The notes below the pieces were generated by a model. The model had not been told where the DNA came from and did no database searches. It saw nothing but the letters and a program-made list of their open reading frames with translations. Positions 8,335 through 16,724 of a DNA stretch of 64,000 nt are shown here, one piece after another. Location: assembly GCA_016712465.1 (NCBI GenBank), contig JADJQZ010000001.1, positions 310,001-374,000 of the forward strand, in the 5' to 3' direction. The translations under genes and the position numbers were made by a program. Origin of the DNA: Candidatus Obscuribacter sp. (lineage in GTDB: Bacteria > Cyanobacteriota > Vampirovibrionia > Obscuribacterales > Obscuribacteraceae). Position 1 is the first letter of the stretch; every line of letters starts with the position of its first letter.

Positions 8335-9582
8335 GTGACGCTCGAAGAAATCGATATCAAATTGGCAGCCTGGCAGGCTGATGTCGCCACGCTGCATGCC
8401 AATATCTCGGAGCTGCAGAGCCTTATCGGCTACCAGCTTGCTCGCGACGGTCGCGAGCTTTCCGGGGCTACCAAGGAGAAGCACCAGAAAGCTGTGGATG
8501 CGGAAGCGCGTCTGTGGGTGAAGGTGGATCTCTTCTCCAAGCTGGTGGTGAAGATCAAGGATAAGCGGGACAACCTGCCCACTTTCGGCAAAGGCAGAGT
8601 GCTCGAGGAAATTGAGCAAATGTTCGATGGCGAGTCCATCGACCTGCCCCCCGAACAAGTGGCGCTGGAGAACCGCGACCTCTTCGCCGGCAGCCAGAAC
8701 ATCAAGAAGATGACCGTTGCCACCTTGCGGCAGCTCATGTCGCGCGACTTCCAGCAGTTGCGCGATGCTTACGTGACCGTAGGCGAAGCCTGGCAGAAAG
8801 TGGGAGAAGAAATTGCGGCGGTGAAGAAGGAAGTGGAGCGTATCTGTGCGGAAGAACGCCAGTACGGCCGCGAGAATTCCACCGACGTAGCGGCTCTTTC
8901 CGCTCGTCTCGAATCGACAACGAGACGCTGGCGCAACGATCCCCTTGGTGTCACCGAAGACATCAAGAAAGACCTGGCGCCTTACTTCAAGGCCGCCAAC
9001 AACTTCATCGCCGGTCTGGCCCGCGAGCGAGCTCAGATTGCTGCCGACGTGCGCGTAGCAGCAGAAAAGCTGGAGCTTTTGAAGGCGCGCAAGGTGAAAG
9101 CGCTGGAGTTGCACCAAGCCTGTGTCGTCGAGGTGGGTGGCTCGGAGGAACCGAAGGTTCCGCCCTCTACCCGTGGCTTGAGCGACTGGCTGGCCAGGCT
9201 GAACGCCATGCTGGCCGACGAGAAATGGGATGACAGCAAGCACAACGTCAAAGAGTGGTTCGGTCTGCATGACCGCATCAGTCGCGACACGGAAGCGGCC
9301 ATCTCGTTCAACAAGGCTCTCACGGACAAACGCGCCGAGTTGAAGCGCCGCTTTCTTGAAGCCGTGGTCAAGTACAAAGACTACGGCTCCCGCGGCATGG
9401 AAATTCCCAAGTCCGTGCATACCTTCACCGAGAAAGGCCAGGAGCTCCTCAAGGGCAAGGTCGATCTCGTCGAAGCCGAGCGCATCATCCTGGCTCTGGA
9501 AGTGAAGGTCGGCGAAATCTGCGCCGAATTCGACCGTGCGAAGGAAACTTCGCCGGTGTCCCAAGACCGAGACCGCGCCTAA
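8335..9582 (+). CDS. Ter-associated coiled-coil protein, unknown function
   Basis: A 415-residue, almost wholly helical and charged protein without signal peptide or membrane segment. Long heptad-like stretches cover roughly residues 1-60, 120-210 and 225-410. No enzymatic motif was seen. It starts with GTG at 8335, supported by AGGAGG 7 bases upstream. Its place between three terD genes and a membrane-anchored coiled-coil protein suggests a structural or scaffolding partner of the TerD assembly. This role is inferred from context only; I do not recognise a named family. Confidence 0.8.
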   Translation: MTLEEIDIKLAAWQADVATLHANISELQSLIGYQLARDGRELSGATKEKHQKAVDAEARLWVKVDLFSKLVVKIKDKRDNLPTFGKGRVLEEIEQMFDGESIDLPPEQVALENRDLFAGSQNIKKMTVATLRQLMSRDFQQLRDAYVTVGEAWQKVGEEIAAVKKEVERICAEERQYGRENSTDVAALSARLESTTRRWRNDPLGVTEDIKKDLAPYFKAANNFIAGLARERAQIAADVRVAAEKLELLKARKVKALELHQACVVEVGGSEEPKVPPSTRGLSDWLARLNAMLADEKWDDSKHNVKEWFGLHDRISRDTEAAISFNKALTDKRAELKRRFLEAVVKYKDYGSRGMEIPKSVHTFTEKGQELLKGKVDLVEAERIILALEVKVGEICAEFDRAKETSPVSQDRDRA

Positions 9583-9676
9583 ACAGCAAGGTCTCAACGG
9601 TTGCACGCATGCCTGCAGCCGTTCCTCCTTTGTGCATGCAAACAGAATCTTCAACCTCGAAAGTAGGAAATTCAAA

Positions 9677-10429
9677 ATGATCACGTTCAATCTGACCACC
9701 ATCCTCGTGCTGGCCGCTCTCGCCGTTGTCGTCCTCTACTTCACCTGGCCGGCCTTCCGCCAGATGCTGCAGATCAAGGGCGGCAAGGCTGTCTCGGGTG
9801 CCACCAAGGCCTCCGAGAAGCAGCGCCATGAACACCAGCGTCTCACCGCCGAGCTGAACCGCCAGCTCGACAACGTGGCCTCGGCCAAGGCCAGCGCCAC
9901 CCAGGCCGAGAAGGACGTCGCCACCGCCGAAGCGCAGGTGGTGAAGCTGACCGGCCAGTACAAGATCGCCGTCACCGGCAATGCCTCCGAGGACGCCAAG
10001 AACGCCATCGCCGGCAACATCGCCAAGGCCAAGGCCTCGGTGACGAGCAAGCGCGCTGCGGCCAATGAAGCGGCCAAGATCGCCGCCCAGGCCGTCGAGG
10101 CCCTCGACCAGACCCGTGAGGCCCTGAAGGACTTCGCCGACCAGATCCAGGACACCGAGCAGAAGGAAGCGCTCACCGCAGTGCTGAACACTGCCGCCGA
10201 TGCCTCCCTGTCCCTGAAGAACATCAAGGACCGCCTCAGCGCCGCCGGCGAAGCCGCTCGCCAGGCCGATACCGACCTGGAGAAGGCCCGCGCCAAGAAC
10301 GAGCTGGCCCAGGGTTCGGACACCGACCGCGAGATCGCCAAGATCGAGAAGGACGCCGCCGCTGCCGCGGAGCGCGCCCGCCTCGACGCCGAGCTGGGCA
10401 TCACCTCCACGCCGCCGGCTCAGAAGTGA
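9677..10429 (+). CDS. membrane-anchored coiled-coil protein, unknown function
   Basis: A 250-residue protein with one N-terminal transmembrane helix (about 5-25) and a long Ala/Lys/Glu-rich coiled coil (about 40-240), predicted to face the cytoplasm. The layout recalls PspA/LemA-like or phage-shock-type anchors, but no diagnostic motif was found. The start at 9677 (AGGAAATTCAAA just upstream) puts the hydrophobic helix at the extreme N-terminus; a longer in-frame extension from 9536 overlaps the previous gene. It is the last gene before a strong terminator, so it closes the terC-terD transcription unit. It could tether the soluble coiled-coil or TerD proteins to the membrane (inference). Confidence 0.8.
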   Translation: MITFNLTTILVLAALAVVVLYFTWPAFRQMLQIKGGKAVSGATKASEKQRHEHQRLTAELNRQLDNVASAKASATQAEKDVATAEAQVVKLTGQYKIAVTGNASEDAKNAIAGNIAKAKASVTSKRAAANEAAKIAAQAVEALDQTREALKDFADQIQDTEQKEALTAVLNTAADASLSLKNIKDRLSAAGEAARQADTDLEKARAKNELAQGSDTDREIAKIEKDAAAAAERARLDAELGITSTPPAQK

Positions 10430-10509
10430 GCCCGAGCTGCTAAGAGAGCAAGTCCGCTGAATAACTAAGGTACTGCCTGCGCACCGCGGGCAGTGCTAGT
10501 TCTTTGTTG

Positions 10510-10549
10510 GAGAGCGGCCAGCCTGAAAACTGGTCGCTCTCTTTTTTTT
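10510..10549 (+). terminator. strong intrinsic terminator
   Basis: GAGAGCGGCCAG (10510-10521) pairs with CTGGTCGCTCTC (10530-10541; one G-T pair) around an 8-base loop, followed by eight T (10542-10549). It separates the terD run from the biosynthetic run. Confidence 0.93.
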
Positions 10550-10670
10550 GCCTTCACCACTTGGAAACGAATTTGATTCGTCTGGCCCAAAGTGGCTTAC
10601 CAGGCTAGTTTCAAGCGGTAAGGGCAAAGAAAAAACCGCTGCCGAAAGAGCAGCCACTGTTGCTGTACTG

Positions 10671-10686
10671 CCGAGCTTGAGCTCGG
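10671..10686 (+). promoter_or_regulatory. hairpin in leader of biosynthetic operon
   Basis: CCGAGC-TTGA-GCTCGG forms a tight hairpin followed by TTCAACCCTTTTTA, 45 bases before the PRTase start. It resembles a weak terminator and could be an attenuator. The rest of 10550-10730 shows no gene and no clear promoter. Confidence 0.35.
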
Positions 10687-10730
10687 TTCAACCCTTTTTA
10701 TGTGCGACTCGAAAAAGGAGAGCAGAAAAC

Positions 10731-11897
10731 ATGAATACCGATACCCGTAATATTCAGTTCCGGCGTACTGTGGAACTGCCCACCGGTGAGATCACCGTGG
10801 AAGTGCACGAGAGCCTGATGCCCCTTGATGAGCTGTGCGGCTTTGCCGCCAGGCGCAATCCCAAGCGCGGCTTCCTCTTCGTCTCCAAAGTGCTGGGCAA
10901 GCACATGCCGGTGCGCCCGTCCCTCATGCTCTCGGTGCATGAGAAGTTGGCCCGTCAGATTCCGGCGGACCTGCCCGGACCGGTGGTGGTGATTGGCATG
11001 GCTGAGACGGCTACCTGTCTCGGTCAGGGCGTCTTCGAGGCCTTCAAAGTCCTGAGCGGACGCGAGGATCTGGTCTTCATTCACTCCACGCGCTACCGGG
11101 TCAACCGTCCCGCCGCCCTGGAGTTTCTGGAGGAGCATTCCCATGCCGCCGACCACATCATGTACATGCCGGAAGGGGAACGTGCTCGCGAACTTTTCGA
11201 GCATGCCCGTTCACTGGTGCTGGTGGATGACGAAGCTTCCACCGGCAAGACCTTCGTCAATCTGACCACGGCCTTCAAGGAACGCATTCCTTCGCTTGCG
11301 CAGGTGGTCACGGCCGTGATCACCGATTGGCGTGGACCGGCGCGCACCGAGGCCACGCTTGCGGCGATGCCGGTGCCGACCCGGACCATTGCCGTGCTCA
11401 AGGGCGAGTACCAGTTTGCCGCCGCCGCCGGGCTCAAGCACATGGAGATGCCCAAGGTGACCGGCGATGATGGGCTCAAGGATGCTCTTTTGCCTCGCAA
11501 CCACGGACGGCTGGGCACGACGGAAGTCCTGGCGCTTGCACCGCATTTGGTGCGGCAGGCGCAGACGCTGGCCAGTGAGACGGCAGGGTGCAAGGTGCTG
11601 GTGCTGGGCACGGGCGAGTTCTCCTTCCCGCCCTTCCGCCTGGCCCTTTATCTGGAGCAGCTGGGTGTGGATGTGCTCTACCAGACCACCACGCGCTCGC
11701 CCATCATCGCCGCGCCGGATAGCGCCATCGCCTGCGGCATGACCTTCCAGGACAACTACGAAGACGGCATTCCCAACTTCCTCTACAACGTCTCTCCCGG
11801 TCAGTACCAGCAGGTGCTGATTGCCCACGAGACGCCGACAGAAACCATCGACCCGGCGCTTGTGGAAGCCCTGGCCGCTAAGACAGTGGAGATCTGA
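10731..11897 (+). CDS. phosphoribosyltransferase with TRSP domain
   Basis: A 388-residue protein of the PRTase-2/TRSP type found in Ter biosynthetic operons. The PRPP-binding loop is clear at about 163-174 (VLVDDEASTGKT), preceded by a type-I PRTase core with IGMAETATCLGQG near 88-100. The C-terminal third (about 285-388) has the TRSP-type region with VLVLGTGEFSFPPF and an RSP motif. The family is proposed to join a base-like moiety to PRPP when making a nucleoside-like compound. The ATG at 10731 follows AAAAGGAGAGC. It is the first gene of a tight run with only two bases to the next gene, so translation is probably coupled. Confidence 0.88.
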   Translation: MNTDTRNIQFRRTVELPTGEITVEVHESLMPLDELCGFAARRNPKRGFLFVSKVLGKHMPVRPSLMLSVHEKLARQIPADLPGPVVVIGMAETATCLGQGVFEAFKVLSGREDLVFIHSTRYRVNRPAALEFLEEHSHAADHIMYMPEGERARELFEHARSLVLVDDEASTGKTFVNLTTAFKERIPSLAQVVTAVITDWRGPARTEATLAAMPVPTRTIAVLKGEYQFAAAAGLKHMEMPKVTGDDGLKDALLPRNHGRLGTTEVLALAPHLVRQAQTLASETAGCKVLVLGTGEFSFPPFRLALYLEQLGVDVLYQTTTRSPIIAAPDSAIACGMTFQDNYEDGIPNFLYNVSPGQYQQVLIAHETPTETIDPALVEALAAKTVEI

Positions 11898-11899
11898 CT

Positions 11900-12700
11900 A
11901 TGAAGAAAGACATCATTTCCGGGCAGACCGGTGTTGCTGCCAGCGCTGCCGTGGTGGCCTTCTGCGATGTGGACGACAGCCTGATCACCACGACGCGGGT
12001 CTCGCCCTGTGAAGGAGCGGAACCCTGCGCCGTGGACGACAAAGGCCTTGTCTGTGGCTACTTGAGCCCCAAGCAGAGGGTGCTCAACCAGCTTCTGGCG
12101 GCGAGCGCTCAGGTGGTTCTGACCACGGCGCGCTCGTCCAAGGGGCTCAGGAACGTGCAGTTGCCGGTGTCGAGCGGTGCCTATGCCATCGTCAGCTTCG
12201 GCGGCGTCATTCTCACGCCGGCAGGCTGCCCCGAACCGCGCTGGCATCAGCGCATGAGCGAAGAGTCGGGGCAGTACGCCGCCCTCCTCGATGAACTTTG
12301 CGCCCATATCAAGGATGTGGCCGCCGAAAAGAACATCGACGTGCGGGTGCGGGTTGTGGTGGACGCCGGTCTGCCGCTCTACGTGTCGGTCAAGCACAAC
12401 CAGAAGAACCTCTTCGAGCTGTGCACCATCAAAGCGGCGGCCGAGAGCTTCCTGCAGGAACATCATCCGGCGGCGGCGCGGCAGCAGATGTTCACCCATT
12501 TCAACGGCAACTTCCTGGCCTTCCTGCCGCCCTTCCTGCGCAAGGAATATGCGGTCAGATGGTTCATGGAGAACGTCGCTGCCCCGGGTGCGCTTTCCAT
12601 CGGTCTGGGCGACAGCGAGAGCGATCTGGCTTTCATGTCGCTTTGCGACTACGTGCTCATGCCGAGCCGGTCGCAGGCTTTCGCCGGCCTGCGTCGCTGA
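11900..12700 (+). CDS. HAD-superfamily hydrolase (Ter biosynthetic type, copy 1)
   Basis: A 266-residue HAD phosphatase with the nucleophile motif DVDDSL (23-28), a motif II-like TTAR (75-78), a basic residue in LRKEYA near 215, and the acidic motif GLGDSESDLAFM (235-246). The layout matches the C2-capped (Cof/sucrose-phosphatase-like) class. In the proposed Ter pathway this enzyme would remove a phosphate from a phosphoribosylated intermediate. It starts two bases after the PRTase stop. A second, clearly homologous copy lies at 14832; both end in CDYVLMPSRS, so they arose by duplication within the operon lineage. Confidence 0.88.
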   Translation: MKKDIISGQTGVAASAAVVAFCDVDDSLITTTRVSPCEGAEPCAVDDKGLVCGYLSPKQRVLNQLLAASAQVVLTTARSSKGLRNVQLPVSSGAYAIVSFGGVILTPAGCPEPRWHQRMSEESGQYAALLDELCAHIKDVAAEKNIDVRVRVVVDAGLPLYVSVKHNQKNLFELCTIKAAAESFLQEHHPAAARQQMFTHFNGNFLAFLPPFLRKEYAVRWFMENVAAPGALSIGLGDSESDLAFMSLCDYVLMPSRSQAFAGLRR

Positions 12701-12732
12701 CTGTTCCTGAACGTTCTTTGAAAGAGGTATCT

Positions 12733-13848
12733 ATGAACGAAGTGAAAGCAAACTGTGAACCTTTCAGCGGCAGCTACGTGCGCGGCGATGTGCTCTTCCT
12801 GCTCAAGCAGGTGGAGATCGCGCCGGTGAGCGTGGCCGAGAAGGAGCGGGCGATTCAGAGCGGTGCCGCCCATTACAGCGAGATGCTGTCGGTGGAAAAG
12901 ACCCCGGACGCACGCTACCTGCGGCTCTTCTACCAGGCGCTGGAACAGAACGCCGGTCAACTGGGCTATCACCTGGCTTGTCTGTGCGCCACCCTGGCGG
13001 CTGATCTCAAGGCCCGGCGCGGACGGGAAGTGGTGCTCGTGAGTCTGGCCCGCGCCGGTACGCCCATGGGCGTGCTGCTCAAGCGGGGCGTGGAAGCTCT
13101 CGGCCACAAGGCCTGCCATTACAGCGTCTCCATCATCCGCGACCGCGGCATCGACTGGGCGGCGCTGGATTACATCCGGGCTCGCCACCGCGACTGCGAC
13201 ATCATCTTCGTGGACGGCTGGACCGGCAAAGGGGCCATCACCGGCGAACTGCATCGTTCGGTGAAAGCCTATAACCAGAGCCGCGCTGCCCGCATCGTGC
13301 CACAACTGATGGTGGTGTCGGACCTGGCCGGCTGCGCCGACCTGGCCGCTACCAGTAATGACTACCTGATACCGTCGGCGGTGCTGAATGCCGTGGTTTC
13401 GGGGCTGGTCAGTCGCACCGTGCTCTCCGAGCGCTACGTGGGCGAAGGTGATTTCCATGCCTGCGTTTACTACGCCGAGAAGAGCAAGGAAGACCTCTCG
13501 CGCTACTTCATCGAGGCGGTCATGCCCTACCTGCTGGAGGCGCTCAGCGAGGCGTCGCCGGTGGTCTGGGACGAGGAGATCCGCCGGCGCTTGAACAAGC
13601 GCTCGACCGACTTCATCGCCTATGCCATGCAGCACTACGGCGTCGTGGACCGCAACCACGTCAAGCCGGGCATCGGCGAAGCAACGCGGGTGCTTTTGCG
13701 CCGCGTGCCGGAGCGGCTCGTTTTGCGTGAGCCCGATGCACAGGACGTGCAACACCTGGTGGCCCTGGCTAATGCCGCCGGCGTGCCGATCGAGACCAAT
13801 GCGCAGTTGCCCTATCGGGCTGCTGCATTCATCAAGACCGTTGATTGA
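12733..13848 (+). CDS. StiP-type phosphoribosyltransferase
   Basis: A 371-residue protein of the family often labelled cysteine protease StiP. The visible motif is a PRPP-binding loop, IIFVDGWTGKGAITGEL (157-173), after a VSLARAGTPMG segment (103-113), so I read the core as a phosphoribosyltransferase, as proposed in Ter system analyses. The C-terminal 90 residues fit the PELOTA-type RNA-binding-like region reported for the family, though with weak motif support. It starts at 12733 after AAAGAGG, 32 bases past the HAD gene. With the TRSP-type enzyme it gives two PRTases in one operon. Confidence 0.85.
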   Translation: MNEVKANCEPFSGSYVRGDVLFLLKQVEIAPVSVAEKERAIQSGAAHYSEMLSVEKTPDARYLRLFYQALEQNAGQLGYHLACLCATLAADLKARRGREVVLVSLARAGTPMGVLLKRGVEALGHKACHYSVSIIRDRGIDWAALDYIRARHRDCDIIFVDGWTGKGAITGELHRSVKAYNQSRAARIVPQLMVVSDLAGCADLAATSNDYLIPSAVLNAVVSGLVSRTVLSERYVGEGDFHACVYYAEKSKEDLSRYFIEAVMPYLLEALSEASPVVWDEEIRRRLNKRSTDFIAYAMQHYGVVDRNHVKPGIGEATRVLLRRVPERLVLREPDAQDVQHLVALANAAGVPIETNAQLPYRAAAFIKTVD

Positions 13849-13858
13849 GGAATCCCAA

Positions 13859-14770
13859 ATGATTGACCACCAACAGAAGACCCAGCTCCACCTCGGCGCT
13901 TCCATGTATGTTCCCTGCACCCAGAGCCCCGAGGTTCTGGCTGCCATCGCCAATGGCGAGAAGTTTCCGGAACTGCGTTCGGTCATCTTCTGCACCGAAG
14001 ATGCGGTGCGCGAAGATCAACTCAATCAGGCCCTGGAAAACCTCAAGCTGGCCCTGCGCCTCTTCCGCAACGTGGGCAACCCCATGCGCTTCATCCGCGT
14101 GCGCAATCCGCACGTGATGGGCCGCTGCATCGCCTTCCGCGGCATCGAGCAGGTGGACGGCTTCGTTTTGCCCAAGGTGACGGCCGAGTCGCTGCCCTTC
14201 TACCTGTCGCAACTCTCCAGCGGCGACACCTTCAGCCTCATGCCCACCCTGGAGACGGTGGAGACCTTCGACGCCGGCCAGCGCCGGGAACTGAAGAAGG
14301 TGCTCATGCGGGACAAGGTCAAGAACCGCATCCTCTGCCTGCGCATCGGCGGCAACGATCTGCTCAACTGCATCGGCCAGCGTCGCCCCAAAGACCGCAC
14401 CATCTACGACACTCCCGTCGGGGCCCTGATTGGTGAGCTGGTGCGGGAATTCCTTCCCCATGGTTTCGGGCTGACGGCGCCGGTCTTCGAGCTGATCGAC
14501 GACCAGTACCAGCCGCTCCTGGAGGAGGAAATTCGCCGGGACCTGGCCAACGGTCTCTTCGGCAAGACCGCCATCCATCCCACCCAGATCGGCAAGATCG
14601 AGACCATGTTCCGGGTCGATCGCACCGACGTGGAGGAGGCGGAAGCCATTCTCGCTCCCGATGCCCAGGCGGTCTTCCGCATGGGCGGTCGCATGTGCGA
14701 GCCCACCACCCACAGCAAGTGGGCCCGGGACATCATCCTGCGGGCCCAGGTCTACGGCGTGCGCGACTGA
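13859..14770 (+). CDS. HpcH/HpaI aldolase / citrate lyase-like C-C lyase
   Basis: A 303-residue TIM-barrel protein of the citrate lyase beta-like superfamily, in the branch found in Ter operons. Recognisable parts are IRVRNP (79-84), GFVLPKV (101-107), MPTLET with a likely metal-ligand Glu (128-133), RIGGNDLL (162-169) and GKTAIHPTQI (235-244), the last being diagnostic of the superfamily. It would cleave or form a C-C bond in a carboxylated or CoA-linked substrate, using magnesium. It lies 10 bases after the StiP-type gene, so it is certainly in the same operon. Natural substrate unknown. Confidence 0.88.
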   Translation: MIDHQQKTQLHLGASMYVPCTQSPEVLAAIANGEKFPELRSVIFCTEDAVREDQLNQALENLKLALRLFRNVGNPMRFIRVRNPHVMGRCIAFRGIEQVDGFVLPKVTAESLPFYLSQLSSGDTFSLMPTLETVETFDAGQRRELKKVLMRDKVKNRILCLRIGGNDLLNCIGQRRPKDRTIYDTPVGALIGELVREFLPHGFGLTAPVFELIDDQYQPLLEEEIRRDLANGLFGKTAIHPTQIGKIETMFRVDRTDVEEAEAILAPDAQAVFRMGGRMCEPTTHSKWARDIILRAQVYGVRD

Positions 14771-14831
14771 GAACTTGAGGCAAGGCTGTCGCTGTCCATC
14801 CGTGCCGCCGCAGTAGAGAAACGAGGTCTAT

Positions 14832-15650
14832 ATGAACGATATCAGAGCAAAAGGGTTTTGTTTTGCCGACCTGGACGGTTCTCTCTTCGACTCCGGCGGC
14901 AAAGCCTGGGGCGGGGACAGACAACCGGTGGCCCTCAACGTGCGAGGTGAGGCTTCTTCCTTCATGAACGCCCAGCAGCGTGCGCTGCTTCAAGTCCTCA
15001 GCGGCAGCCGGGGACTGCTTGTGGTGCCCAACACGGCTCGGGATCTGGCTTCCTTCAAGCGCGTGGCCCTGCCCTTCAGCGGTTACGCCATTCTCTCCTT
15101 CGGCGCCGTCATTCTGACGCCGTCGCCCGGTCAAGAGGGGGGAACGGGAGTGCCTGAGCCGCGCTGGCATGCGTTGGTGAGTCGGGCCAGCCGTGAGGCG
15201 GAACCGCAGCTCGAGGCGGTGCTTGCCCTCATGGAGAGCGCCGTCCACTCCCTGGGGCTGAAGACCTCGGTGCGCCTGGAAGAGATGGGCGACCTGGAGG
15301 AGTTGGCGGAGATGAGGCTGCGCCTCTACGCCAACGCCAGAGAAACGGAGGCAGGCGCCCTCGATAAGCTGGAAGCGGCTTGTGCGCCTCTTCTGCCCCA
15401 GGGCTGGTGGGTGCATCGCAATGGTCATAATCTGGCCTTCCTGCCGCCCTATCTGGGCAAGGAAAAGGCTCAGACCTGGTTCCTGGAGAACCTGGCCGAT
15501 GGCGCCCCGGCCGACGAGAGCCGGCTTACCGTGGGGCTCGGCGACAGCGGTTCGGATCTGCCTTTTATGTGCGCTTGCGACTACGTGCTCATGCCGAGCC
15601 GGTCGGGAATTTTTCAGGAGCTGTTGGACAAGCGTTCAGACGCTTCCTGA
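14832..15650 (+). CDS. HAD-superfamily hydrolase (Ter biosynthetic type, copy 2)
   Basis: A 272-residue paralogue of the HAD gene at 11900, with nucleophile motif DLDGSL (13-18), LRLYAN and HNLAFLPPYLGKE in the cap/core junction, and acidic motif GLGDSGSDLPFM (235-246). Two differences stand out: the second Asp of the DxD signature is kept, but the TTAR of copy 1 is replaced by PNTAR. The two may therefore act on different intermediates. Ribosome site GAAACGAGG lies upstream. A 61-base spacer from the lyase gene supports co-transcription. Confidence 0.87.
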   Translation: MNDIRAKGFCFADLDGSLFDSGGKAWGGDRQPVALNVRGEASSFMNAQQRALLQVLSGSRGLLVVPNTARDLASFKRVALPFSGYAILSFGAVILTPSPGQEGGTGVPEPRWHALVSRASREAEPQLEAVLALMESAVHSLGLKTSVRLEEMGDLEELAEMRLRLYANARETEAGALDKLEAACAPLLPQGWWVHRNGHNLAFLPPYLGKEKAQTWFLENLADGAPADESRLTVGLGDSGSDLPFMCACDYVLMPSRSGIFQELLDKRSDAS

Positions 15651-15681
15651 GTCAACCTCTATCTGCAAAGGAAAAAACTAT

Positions 15682-16716
15682 ATGGGTAAACCCATCGGTG
15701 CTATCACAATCTGGTTCAACAAGAGCGGTCTCAGTAACTTCGCGGTGATCGAGAGCATCAAGGCCAGCGCCCAGCCGGGCGAAGAGTTCTATTTCATCGG
15801 CAGCCACAACCGCTCCGACTTTGCTTTGAGCGCCATCTGCGACAAGTTCGTGGTGGAGCCGGAAGGACTCAAGGGCGAGGACTACGTGGAGTGGTGCCTG
15901 GCCTTCGCTGTGGAAAACGGGGTGCGGGTCTTCTTCCCGGATCGCGGCGTGGAGGACCTGGCCATGGTGCGGGGCAAGTTCGAGGCCGCCGGCGTGCACC
16001 TGATGGTGCCCACGGACGGTGAGACCCTTGCCGCCATCGACCACAAGGGTCGGCAGTACGAGCTGATCGGCAAAGCCGTGGCCGACATTCCCGACTACCG
16101 CATCGTCACCAACCTGGAGCAGTTCGATGCCGCCTGCGCCGAGCTTGCCGCCGTGCATGAGCGCATCTGCTTCAAGCCGGCGGTGTCCATCTTCGGGGCC
16201 GGCTTTCGCTACATCACAGGCGATGGCAGTGCCGTGAGCCGTCTTCTGAACGGCAACGTGACGGCTATTTCCATGGCCGAGGCGAGATTCATCCTGGGGC
16301 AGGAAGAGCGTTTCCGGGACCTGATGGTGATGGAGTACCTGCCCGGTCCCGAATACAGCGTGGACTGCCTGGCGGTGGGCGGTGAAGTGGTGCAGGCGGT
16401 CTGCCGGGTCAAGGTGGCCGACCGGGTGCAGGAGTTGCCGGCCAGACCCGAGGCTCTGGCTGCCGCCGCCAGGCTGGCGCGGCATCTGAAGATGGACGGC
16501 ATCTTCAACGCTCAATTCCGCAACAAGGACGGTGTTCTCTACCTGCTGGAGGTGAATGCGCGCATGTCCGGCGGGCTCTACGTCACCTTCCACTCCGGGC
16601 TGTCCCTGCCCTACTGGGCGGTGCGCCTGGCAGTTGGTACCGCCCGTCCGGAGGACGTACCGGCACCGGCCACCGGCGTGAGAGTGGGGCAGTTGCACCG
16701 CTCCATCACCATGTGA
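15682..16716 (+). CDS. ATP-grasp ligase (copy A)
   Basis: A 344-residue ATP-grasp enzyme. The N-terminal pre-ATP-grasp domain spans about 1-110. The ATP-binding core has CFKPAVSIFGAGFR for the first lysine strand, LMVMEYLPGPEYSVDC for the hinge, and LLEVNARMSGG near the C-terminus, with the Glu and Asn that bind magnesium. Such enzymes couple a carboxylate, through an acyl phosphate, to an amine or similar nucleophile. It starts at ATG 15682 after AAAGGAAAA. Its stop overlaps a GTG in frame with copy B, which is typical of translational coupling. In Ter systems ATP-grasp is proposed to add an amino-acid-like group. Confidence 0.88.
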   Translation: MGKPIGAITIWFNKSGLSNFAVIESIKASAQPGEEFYFIGSHNRSDFALSAICDKFVVEPEGLKGEDYVEWCLAFAVENGVRVFFPDRGVEDLAMVRGKFEAAGVHLMVPTDGETLAAIDHKGRQYELIGKAVADIPDYRIVTNLEQFDAACAELAAVHERICFKPAVSIFGAGFRYITGDGSAVSRLLNGNVTAISMAEARFILGQEERFRDLMVMEYLPGPEYSVDCLAVGGEVVQAVCRVKVADRVQELPARPEALAAAARLARHLKMDGIFNAQFRNKDGVLYLLEVNARMSGGLYVTFHSGLSLPYWAVRLAVGTARPEDVPAPATGVRVGQLHRSITM

Positions 16717-16724
16717 GGCTGCCT

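Noticed and set aside
8329..9702. 457-codon minus-strand open frame opposite the coiled-coil gene
   Set aside because: It is an antisense frame opened by strong C/G codon bias; no ribosome site or domain. The same applies to 4068-5075 and 12649-13995.
12733..13848. StiP as a cysteine protease
   Set aside because: The visible motif is a PRPP-binding loop (VDGWTGKG) and no Cys-His dyad with a peptidase context was found.
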